From DAIDKA01 sp036521075 (GTDB taxonomy: Bacteria; Pseudomonadota; Gammaproteobacteria; Steroidobacterales; Steroidobacteraceae), in NCBI GenBank assembly GCA_036521075.1, contig DATDIL010000155.1, positions 1 through 6,636 on the forward strand: a stretch of DNA of 6,636 bases, given 5' to 3'. The notes below the pieces were generated by a model. That model was given only the letters and a program-made list of their open reading frames with translations, did not search any database and was not told the DNA's origin. A program made the translations under genes and the position numbers. Position 1 is the stretch's first letter, and each line of letters starts with the position of its first letter. Positions 1-5,923 of this stretch are shown here, piece by piece.

Positions 1-1
1 C

Positions 2-145
2 CTGCTGAATCCAGACGCTGAGGTGAATTCTCTGACCGAGATTCGCGTCAGGCTGCCCGCGGGTCTACGCGCCGTGGAAGAGACCGTCATGCAGCTGGAG
101 ACGGGTTGTGTTCAGCGACCGCGCGGATGTCGGGGCGGGCGCTAA
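2..145 (+). CDS. 3' end of an unidentified gene, truncated by the window edge
   Basis: This is the only forward frame open from the left edge. It reads 47 codons to a TAA at 143-145. The first 34 or so codons look like real coding sequence in a GC-rich genome, with mostly G or C at third positions and a mixed residue composition (it begins LLNPDAEVNS and continues with EIRVRLPAGLRAVEETVMQL). The last dozen residues are rich in Arg, Gly and Cys and look less protein-like, so the true end might have shifted or the tail may be poorly constrained. I do not recognise the family, and the fragment is too short to name. It runs in the same direction as the malectin gene, with about 200 bp between them. 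It could also be a chance open stretch. Confidence 0.4.
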   Translation: MLNPDAEVNSLTEIRVRLPAGLRAVEETVMQLETGCVQRPRGCRGGR

Positions 146-178
146 GGGCTGCCAGCGCACGAGAGGCTCGAGCCGATC

Positions 179-206
179 GACACGCCGCAGCATCCACAGG
201 CGTGTC
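179..206. repeat. Perfect 8-bp inverted repeat upstream of the malectin gene
   Basis: GACACGCC at 179-186 is mirrored exactly by GGCGTGTC at 199-206, with a 12-nt spacer. It lies 34 bp after the upstream stop codon and about 140 bp before the preferred start of the malectin gene. No T-run follows it, so a factor-independent terminator is not well supported. A dyad operator or a transcript-processing hairpin are alternatives. An 8-bp dyad can arise by chance in GC-rich DNA. Confidence 0.4.
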
Positions 207-300
207 ACGCTGATGTTGGCATGTCTGTCCGATTGCCCGCGAATGGCTCGCGATGGTCCGCCCATTGTCTCAGGACTCGGCAGCGGCCGGATGGGCATCG

Positions 301-306
301 TAAAAT
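301..306 (+). promoter_or_regulatory. Possible -10 element (TAAAAT) for the malectin gene
   Basis: TAAAAT stands out as an A/T-rich hexamer in GC-rich surroundings and matches TATAAT at five of six positions. No convincing -35 box lies 16-18 bp upstream (the region reads roughly CTCGGCAG). Transcription from here would begin near 313 and leave a leader of about 32 nt before the GTG at 345. This is part of why I prefer that start over the more upstream ones. Confidence 0.25.
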
Positions 307-344
307 GCCCCGTCGGCGACAACAGGACAACGGATCGGACAGAC

Positions 345-1961
345 GTGCATGAATCGACTGATGTGACGCCGGCGGCAGGTTTGCCTGGCGATTTCGCGGC
401 CGAGCGCGCAGCGCTGGCGCGGGTGCTGCAGTCGTCGTCATTTCAGCGGGCACCCAGTTTGTCTCGGATACTGGCCTACATCTGCGACCAGTATTTCAGG
501 GGCGCGGCGGACAAACTCAAGGAATACAACATCGCAGTGGAGGCATTGGGGCGCCCGCCGTCCTTCGATCCTCAGCTTGACGCCATCGTCCGGGTGGATC
601 TGCACGCGCTGCGCAAGCGGCTCAAGGCGTACTACGCGGGCCCGGGCCGGCGTGACGACCTCCAGATCGTGCTGCGCGCCGGCTGCTATGCGCCCGAGTT
701 CGTATCGGTGCACAACGAGGCCTCGCGCTCGTGGTCCGGCGAGACCATCGCCGAGACGGCTGAGGTGGGTGCGGCCAGTACGTTGGTGTCGGCGGAACCT
801 CCGGGAGCGGTGAGTGCAGCGACAGCGGCGACAGATTCGCGCGCCGCAAGGAAAGGGCCCGTGTGGCTCGCGGCGCTCTGCGGCGTGCTGGGCCTTGCGG
901 CCGGCGGCGTGATCGCCGTGATCTGGATCAGCGCGCGCCATCCGTGGCTGCTGCTCACGCCCGAGCTGCCGCGCCCGGCCCGAACGGTGGCTGCGCTAGT
1001 TCTGCAGTCACTGAGCCTGGGATCTCAGCCCGATACGCTGCTGGAGGGCATCCGTATCCGTTGCGGCAGCAGCAGCGACTATGTGGACAGCGCAGGGCTG
1101 CACTGGCAGCACGATGCTTATTTCACCGGCGGTACCACCTTCGCCCGGCCGGCGGACGTCATCGCCCGCTCCACCGATCCGTCCTTGTACGCGGCCGGGC
1201 GGCAGGGGGTGTTTCAGTACGACATCCCGGTGCCGCGCGGGCTCTACGAGGTGCACCTGCTGTTCGCGGAGACTCAGCCCGGCATCGAAGATGGCATGCG
1301 GCAGGTCTCCTACACGGTGGGGCTGGGTCAGGCCGACAGCATCGACATTGCCTCGGACGCCGGCGGGGCTTTGGCCGCGACTGAGCGCGTCTATGCCAAC
1401 GTCCGACCGGGCGATGACGGAACCATCCATTTGAAGTTCTGGTCCTCCGAGAGCTCGCTGAATGCAATCGAGATTCTGCCGCAGCGCGAGGCAAAGCCGG
1501 GCCCCGTGCGCATCTCGGCCCTGCGCACTCTGTATCAGGATCCGGCCGGCGGACACTGGCTTCCCGATCGCTACTACCGCGGCGGGCGCAATGACGCGCA
1601 TGAATTTGCGCGTAACCGCTCCGATGCGCCGCTATTCTCGCGCGAGCGGTACGGAAATTTCGACTATGCCATTCCTGTGGCCAAGGGCTTCAAGTACCAG
1701 GTGACGCTGTTCATGGCCGAGCGCTACTGGGGCGTGCAGAATTCGGGCCTGGGTGGGCCGGGGAGCCGCCTCTTCACGGTCCGATGCAACGGCCTGGTGC
1801 TGCTGTCAAATTTCGATCTTGTGGCAGCGCAAAAGGACAATCGCGCCGTTGCCGTGCAATTCCGCGATCTGGAGCCCGATCAGTCGGGCAAGCTCAATCT
1901 GAGCTTCGTGCCCGTCGTTAATTATCCGCTGATTAACGCCATTGAGGTTAGCGCCGAATGA
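345..1961 (+). CDS. Membrane-spanning winged-helix-like regulator with two extracytoplasmic malectin domains
   Basis: Predicted one-component membrane sensor. From the GTG at 345 the protein is 538 residues. Residues ~21-120 match a domain common in Acidobacteriota and some Proteobacteria, often fused to cyclase or TPR modules. Landmarks are LKEYNIAVEALGR (58-70), FDPQLDAIVRV (74-84), LRKRLKAYY (89-97) and a wing-like end at ~106-119 (GCYAPEF). This half resembles the recognition helix and wing of OmpR/ToxR DNA-binding domains. A linker rich in Ala, Ser and Glu follows, then a basic patch (RAARKG, 166-171) and one hydrophobic helix (~173-196). This predicts the N-terminus inside and the C-terminus outside. 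Residues ~234-378 and ~387-536 are two malectin-type domains; each has HW..D.Y..GG early, a Y/F..I.V..G..Y.V.L.F.AE strand pair, and ends in NAIE. DNA binding and sugar sensing are inferred. The frame stays open upstream to at least 108, with ATG at 108 and 291, but that extension is Arg/Cys-rich and unlike the family. No start has a clear ribosome site. Confidence 0.8.
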   Translation: MHESTDVTPAAGLPGDFAAERAALARVLQSSSFQRAPSLSRILAYICDQYFRGAADKLKEYNIAVEALGRPPSFDPQLDAIVRVDLHALRKRLKAYYAGPGRRDDLQIVLRAGCYAPEFVSVHNEASRSWSGETIAETAEVGAASTLVSAEPPGAVSAATAATDSRAARKGPVWLAALCGVLGLAAGGVIAVIWISARHPWLLLTPELPRPARTVAALVLQSLSLGSQPDTLLEGIRIRCGSSSDYVDSAGLHWQHDAYFTGGTTFARPADVIARSTDPSLYAAGRQGVFQYDIPVPRGLYEVHLLFAETQPGIEDGMRQVSYTVGLGQADSIDIASDAGGALAATERVYANVRPGDDGTIHLKFWSSESSLNAIEILPQREAKPGPVRISALRTLYQDPAGGHWLPDRYYRGGRNDAHEFARNRSDAPLFSRERYGNFDYAIPVAKGFKYQVTLFMAERYWGVQNSGLGGPGSRLFTVRCNGLVLLSNFDLVAAQKDNRAVAVQFRDLEPDQSGKLNLSFVPVVNYPLINAIEVSAE

Positions 1962-2053
1962 GGCGGCGCATGGCTTAACGCAAATTACAGTAGCGCTAAC
2001 GGCTGGTTTTTCGGCACCGGCCCAGCGTCGCGGTTAATTTAACAGCCGCTAAC
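1917..2053. promoter_or_regulatory. Cluster of GTTAA/TTAAC-type motifs between the malectin gene and the cellulase gene
   Basis: Eight copies of the pentamer YTAAC or its complement GTTAR fall within 137 bp: 1917-1921, 1933-1937, 1947-1951, 1975-1979, 1996-2000, 2033-2037, 2039-2043 and 2049-2053. Several extend to CGTTAAT or TTAACG. Two pairs form dyads: CGTTAAT (1916-1922) with ATTAACG (1932-1938), and the near-contiguous GTTAA-T-TTAAC (2033-2043). Such A/T-rich pentamers should be sparse here. The first three copies lie in the 3' coding end of the malectin gene, where codon choice constrains them. Spacing is irregular, so phased binding is not obvious. A possible weak -10 (TTAAAT, 2092-2097) lies downstream of the cluster. 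A binding array for a regulator, perhaps the neighbouring one, is a guess. Confidence 0.35.
1994..2027 (+). terminator. Weak hairpin after the malectin gene
   Basis: GGCTGG (2001-2006) pairs with CCGGCC (2017-2022), including one G-U pair, around a 10-nt loop containing five T residues. The stem continues as CGCT (1994-1997) with AGCG (2024-2027) across a small internal loop. No U-tract follows, so termination efficiency is doubtful. It may only be a structured intergenic segment overlapping one of the TTAAC-type motifs. Confidence 0.25.
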
Positions 2054-2125
2054 TTCCCAGGTCAGGTCCGCGCCCCAAGAATCCCCGCCGCTTAAATTCA
2101 CGGGCCGCTCAAGGGGGGATTCAAG

Positions 2126-3592
2126 ATGAGTCATTTCTCCGCATCCAAGCTCCGCATTTTCGCCATGGCAGCCCTGTTGATCAGCGCCGCGTCTGTGACG
2201 GCGAGTGCCGCACCAGCGAGCATCTCGGGCCGCACGCTGGCTCCGGACACGCGCTTCTTCATTCCGATCCCGGCGCAAGGCTCGATTCAACAGATCGTGC
2301 AGCTCGCCACCCACGGGAACATCAAGGGCGCGTTGCTGCTCACGGCAATGGAGGCGACCTCGCAGGCGGTATGGTTCACCGGTTCCGCGCAGGCCGGCGT
2401 ACAGCAGACCCCGGCGCAGGTCGAAAATCTGGTTCGTGAGACCGTCTCCGAGGCGGCGCTGTTCAGGACCATCCCGGTGCTCGTGGCCTATAACATTCCA
2501 GGCCGCGACTGCGCGCAGTTCTCGGCCGGTGGGGCACTGACCGATGCGGCCTACCAGGCCTGGATAAGCGGGTTCGCCGCGGGCCTGGGCCGCCAAAAGG
2601 CCGTGGTGATCCTCGAGCCCGATGCGCTCGCCAATCTGCCGTCCTACTGCTCGGTGTTTGGCACGGCCACCTATCCCTTCACCGATGCCGGCCGGCTGGC
2701 GGACATCAACTATGCCGTCACTGCGCTCGAGGCCGACCCCAATGTGAGCGTGTATCTGGATGGGGGGCACAGTGCGTGGCAATCGGTGGGCACTATCTCT
2801 CTAACCCTCGTGCAGGCCGGTGTTGCGAACGCCCAGGGATTCTTCCTGGACGTCTCGAACTATCAGTACGCGCAGAACAATGTCGCCTTCGGGACCTGGG
2901 TTGCCGACTGTATTGCATTGGGCGCAGGCAGCCTATCGTACGACTACGCCGACAACTGCCCCAATCAGTACTGGAACGGCGGCCCCGCCGGGACCGAAAT
3001 AGCGACGCTGGCCGGCGCCTTCGTTGGGGTAGCCCTCAGTCCCTACGGCGTGTGGAGCGATGCAACGACCACCGCGGATCTCAATACCTCGGGCATCGAC
3101 GCCCGGTACGCGTCCATGCTGGGATCGACGGTAGCCAGCACGCATTTCGTGATCGACACCAGTCGTAATGGCCAGGGGCCGAACAACATGCAGCTCTACG
3201 AGGGCGCGCCCTACGACCAGCCGACCAGCGTTATCGGGACGCTGGAAACAGGCAACTGGTGCAACCCGCCGGCATCGGGCCTGGGCCTGCGGCCCACCGC
3301 CAACACGTCCTCAGTCTCACCGCTGCTCGATGCGTACCTGTGGGTGAAGACCCCCGGTCAGTCCGACGGCCAATGCGACATGGCGGGCGGTGTACGCAAC
3401 TGGGACAACAGCGCATATACCCCGCCCATATCGGGTTGGCCGCTGGCCTCGAGCACGCTGTTCACTCAGTTCGACCCGCTATGGAGCCTCCAGGTCGGCG
3501 CAGTGCTGACCGACCCGGCGGCCGGCGCGTGGTTCCCGCAGCAGGCGCTGGGCCTGGCTCAGCTGGCCAATCCGGCGCTCACGCTGCCATAG
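2126..3592 (+). CDS. Secreted GH6 family cellulase (endoglucanase or cellobiohydrolase)
   Basis: A 488-residue glycoside hydrolase family 6 protein that would cleave beta-1,4-glucan with inversion outside the cytoplasm. The ATG is preceded by a strong purine ribosome site (AAGGGGGG, 2111-2118). Residues 1-28 form a Sec signal peptide with a hydrophobic core (~11-24) and likely cleavage after ASA. GH6 signatures in order: VAYNIPGRDC (120-129), ILEPDALAN (162-170), YLDGGHSAW (210-218), FFLDVSNYQ (239-247), FVIDTSRNGQGPNN (341-354), CNPP plus GLGLRPT (379-391) and WVKTPGQSDGQCD (406-418). By analogy with Thermobifida Cel6A, Y122 and D128 flank the active site, D166 is the general acid and D414 is the second conserved acidic residue. 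The usual Glu in PGE.DG is Gln at 412. There is no carbohydrate-binding module and no Ser/Thr/Pro linker. An insert at ~258-318 carries C262 and C278, a possible disulfide. Exo versus endo action cannot be settled from sequence. Its neighbour upstream is the malectin-type regulator, 164 bp away. Confidence 0.93.
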   Translation: MSHFSASKLRIFAMAALLISAASVTASAAPASISGRTLAPDTRFFIPIPAQGSIQQIVQLATHGNIKGALLLTAMEATSQAVWFTGSAQAGVQQTPAQVENLVRETVSEAALFRTIPVLVAYNIPGRDCAQFSAGGALTDAAYQAWISGFAAGLGRQKAVVILEPDALANLPSYCSVFGTATYPFTDAGRLADINYAVTALEADPNVSVYLDGGHSAWQSVGTISLTLVQAGVANAQGFFLDVSNYQYAQNNVAFGTWVADCIALGAGSLSYDYADNCPNQYWNGGPAGTEIATLAGAFVGVALSPYGVWSDATTTADLNTSGIDARYASMLGSTVASTHFVIDTSRNGQGPNNMQLYEGAPYDQPTSVIGTLETGNWCNPPASGLGLRPTANTSSVSPLLDAYLWVKTPGQSDGQCDMAGGVRNWDNSAYTPPISGWPLASSTLFTQFDPLWSLQVGAVLTDPAAGAWFPQQALGLAQLANPALTLP

Positions 3593-3605
3593 GCGGAAAG
3601 CCGCC
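3592..3605 (+). terminator. Short GC hairpin at the cellulase stop codon
   Basis: GGCGG (3592-3596) pairs with CCGCC (3601-3605) around an AAAG loop, using the last base of the TAG stop. A moderately T-rich stretch follows (GTTGTCGATTGTAGTT). The stem is short at 5 bp. It may act together with the larger hairpin 25 bp downstream. Confidence 0.3.
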
Positions 3606-3629
3606 GTTGTCGATTGTAGTTACGTAGTC

Positions 3630-3662
3630 GGACGGCGCTCGCCTTCAGGGCGAGCGTCGTCC
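3630..3662 (+). terminator. Strong 14-bp-stem hairpin downstream of the cellulase gene
   Basis: Positions 3630-3643 pair with 3649-3662 around a TTCAG loop. All 14 pairs form, one of them G-U (G3635 with T3657). It is the most stable structure I see in the intergenic regions and sits between the cellulase gene and the next gene, so a transcription end point or a 3'-end-protecting structure is likely. No T-run follows on either strand, which is atypical for a factor-independent terminator. A dispersed REP-like element is an alternative. Confidence 0.55.
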
Positions 3663-3665
3663 TCG

Positions 3666-3702
3666 TGTCACTGTTGACAGGTCGACGAGGTGATCAAGAT
3701 GT
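3666..3702 (+). promoter_or_regulatory. Possible promoter with a consensus -35 box for the c-di-GMP gene
   Basis: TTGACA at 3674-3679 is a perfect sigma-70 -35 hexamer, directly after the strong hairpin. The best -10 candidates at proper spacing are poor (CAAGAT or AAGATG near 3695-3701). The -35 overlaps a small dyad, TGTCA (3666-3670) with TGACA (3675-3679), which could be an operator. A second candidate -10 (TGTAAT, 3750-3755) lies closer to the gene but has no good -35. If used, it would give a leader of only about 14 nt. Confidence 0.3.
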
Positions 3703-3775
3703 GAACGAAGGCGACGGAGCGAGCCGTGGTTGGAGTACAGTACGAAGGTTGTAATCGCCTCTGGGAAAGAGCCAG

Positions 3776-5923
3776 GTGTACGGCCAGCAAGGCGGTCCAG
3801 GGAATGATGACCCTGCCGCCGTCAGACCCACGTCCGTGGAGCGACTGCTGCGCTTCCTGGTCGATTGCCTGCCCGAATCGCTGTTCGTCAAAGATACCGA
3901 GGGACACTATATCTGGGCGAACCGGAGTGGCGCAGCACTGCTGGGGGCGTGCTCGCCCGGCGAACTGATCGGCAAAACCGACTTCGACTTTTTCCCGCCT
4001 GAGCAGGCGGTGCGAATCCTGGGGCGAGAGCAGACGGTTGTCCGTACGCGTCAGGCAGCGCAGGAGGAGGAACGCACGGCCGTGGATCGGGTCACCGGCA
4101 GACTGCGCCGGCTCAGAACGATCCGATTGCCCTTGGTCGACAGTGCGGGGCAGGTGCTGGGCGTCGTTGGGATCACGCGCGACATCGAGCAGGAGCCGCC
4201 GGCGCAGGACCGCCAGGAGCTGGAATCCGCGTTGATGCGTGAGCGGAGCCTGTTCCGGACCATGATCGATCTGATACCCGCCAGCTTCTACGCCAAGGAC
4301 CTGCAGGGCCGTTTTCTGGCCTGCAACGAGCGGGTGGCGAGAGGGATGGGGACGACATCGACCGAAGCGCTGGGCAAGACCGATTTCGATTTCTTTCCGC
4401 GCGAAATGGCAGCGGGTTTCTTTGCCGACGAGCAGGCCGTGATCCAGTCCGGCCAGCCGCTGCTCGATCGCGAGGAGCTGGCACTGGATCGCTTTTGCGG
4501 CTCGGTGCGGTCGATATCCACGTCCAAGATCCCGTTCCGCGGCCCGGATGGCAAGGTGGCCGGCATCGTCGGCATGGGCCGGGACATCACCGATGCCAAG
4601 CTCGCCGAGGAGCGAATTCGCCATCTGGCCACCCATGATGGTCTGACCGATTTGCCCAATCGGGCTATGTTCGCCGAGCAGCTCGAGGCGGCCATCCGCC
4701 GGGTGCAGGAGAAAGTCGGCCGGTTCGCGGTGCTGTTCGTCGACCTGGATCATTTCAAATTCATCAATGACACCCTGGGCCACGAGGCGGGCGATGCGCT
4801 GTTGAAGCAGACCGCTGCGCGGTTGCGCGAGACGGTACCCGCCGCGGAGGTCGTGGCGCGCATGGGGGGCGATGAGTTCGTGGTGCTGTGCCAGCACACC
4901 ACCGAGCCGGCGGAGGTCGACGCGCTGGCCGCACGCATACTGCAGGCGGTGATCCGGCCGGTGCGGCTGCTGGATCAGGATTGCCGCATCAGCGCAAGCA
5001 TTGGCATTGCGCTCTATCCCACCGATGGCGAGACCGAACGGGCGCTCATGAAGAGCGCGGACACGGCCATGTACACGGCCAAGCAGGAGGGCAAGAACAA
5101 TTACCGGTTCTTCACCAGCCGCCTGCGCGCGGAGTCGCTCGAGCGCATGATGCTGGAGAATGAACTGCGCCGCGCCATCGAGCGCAGGGAGCTGCTCATT
5201 CATTATCTCGCGAAGTTCGATCTGAACTCGCGGACCATCACCGGCGCGGACGCGCTGCTGCGCTGGCATCATCCGGATCTCGGTATCATCGAGCCCGCCA
5301 AATTCCTGCCGCTGGCGGAAGAGACGGGTCTGATCGTCCCGATCGGCAACTGGATGCTCAAGTGCATCTGTGCACAGCACGTGGCATGGCGGCAGGAGGG
5401 CTTATCCTCATTGTGCATGTCACTCAATCTCACAGCGCGCCAATTCTGCGACGAGCACCTGGTGCCTAACATTCTGTGCGCTCTTGATGAGTCGGGCATG
5501 CCGGCGAATATGCTGGAGCTGGAGATCTGCGAGCGCCTGCTCATGCAGGACACGGGGCGCACGGCCAGGGTACTCAGCGAGCTCAAGCGCGCCGGCGTGC
5601 GACTGACCATCGACAATTTCGGGGCCAGCTATCTGTCGCTGGCCAACATCCAGAAATTCCCGATCAACACGCTCAAGGTGGACAGGTCGCTGATGCGCGA
5701 CATCGATAAGTGCGCCGAGAGCCGCGACATGACCGAGGCCATCATCGCGCTCGGCAAGTCCCTGAGCCTGGCGGTCATCGCGGAAGGGGTCGAGACCCAG
5801 CGCCAGGCGGTGTTCGCGCGCGCGCAGGCCTGCGACGCCATGCAGGGCTTTTACGTGAATGAGCCGGCGGCGGCCGCGGAATTTGCGGAGCTGTTGCGCT
5901 CGCAGGTCAAGGGACCGACCTAG
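3776..5923 (+). CDS. PAS-PAS-GGDEF-EAL protein, probable diguanylate cyclase with eroded EAL site
   Basis: A 715-residue cytosolic protein with no signal peptide or transmembrane helix, acting in cyclic-di-GMP signalling. It starts at a GTG behind a modest purine site (GGGAAAGAG, 3763-3771); an in-frame stop at 3752-3754 rules out an ATG further up. Two tandem PAS domains (~24-138 and ~157-272) share KD..G and GKTDFDFFP (66-74, 200-208) at an offset of 134 residues. The GGDEF domain (~280-447) has D323, N331/D332 and an intact GGDEF at 364-368, so GTP-to-c-di-GMP synthesis is expected. The RxxD inhibitory site five residues upstream is PAAE, so it is absent. The EAL domain (~455-708) departs from consensus. 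EAL is DAL (491-494 reads ADAL), YQP is YLA (477-479), and DDFGTGYSSL is altered to DNFGASYLSL (613-622). N551, D613, K634, E670 and Q690 look conserved. I infer weak or lost phosphodiesterase activity. The ligands of the PAS domains are unknown. Its 3' end overlaps the convergent GMC gene. Confidence 0.93.
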   Translation: MYGQQGGPGNDDPAAVRPTSVERLLRFLVDCLPESLFVKDTEGHYIWANRSGAALLGACSPGELIGKTDFDFFPPEQAVRILGREQTVVRTRQAAQEEERTAVDRVTGRLRRLRTIRLPLVDSAGQVLGVVGITRDIEQEPPAQDRQELESALMRERSLFRTMIDLIPASFYAKDLQGRFLACNERVARGMGTTSTEALGKTDFDFFPREMAAGFFADEQAVIQSGQPLLDREELALDRFCGSVRSISTSKIPFRGPDGKVAGIVGMGRDITDAKLAEERIRHLATHDGLTDLPNRAMFAEQLEAAIRRVQEKVGRFAVLFVDLDHFKFINDTLGHEAGDALLKQTAARLRETVPAAEVVARMGGDEFVVLCQHTTEPAEVDALAARILQAVIRPVRLLDQDCRISASIGIALYPTDGETERALMKSADTAMYTAKQEGKNNYRFFTSRLRAESLERMMLENELRRAIERRELLIHYLAKFDLNSRTITGADALLRWHHPDLGIIEPAKFLPLAEETGLIVPIGNWMLKCICAQHVAWRQEGLSSLCMSLNLTARQFCDEHLVPNILCALDESGMPANMLELEICERLLMQDTGRTARVLSELKRAGVRLTIDNFGASYLSLANIQKFPINTLKVDRSLMRDIDKCAESRDMTEAIIALGKSLSLAVIAEGVETQRQAVFARAQACDAMQGFYVNEPAAAAEFAELLRSQVKGPT

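Noticed and set aside
108..344. N-terminal extension of the malectin gene from the ATG at 108 or 291
   Set aside because: The extension is Arg/Cys/Ser-rich and unlike the family's N-terminus, overlaps the upstream gene's end when started at 108, and contains a dyad and a -10-like element. It cannot be formally excluded.
349..366. Six-codon ATG frame just inside the preferred start of the malectin gene
   Set aside because: It is out of frame with the family sequence and too short. I see no ribosome site or attenuator-like structure to make it a credible leader peptide.
2039..2782. 247-residue open frame antisense to the cellulase gene
   Set aside because: It is a shadow of the GH6 coding frame with no recognisable domain.
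3668..5380. 570-residue open frame on the minus strand
   Set aside because: It lies antisense to the PAS and GGDEF domains, whose motifs are unmistakable on the plus strand. Its length follows from GC-rich codon bias, and its Gln/Arg/His-rich product matches no family I know.
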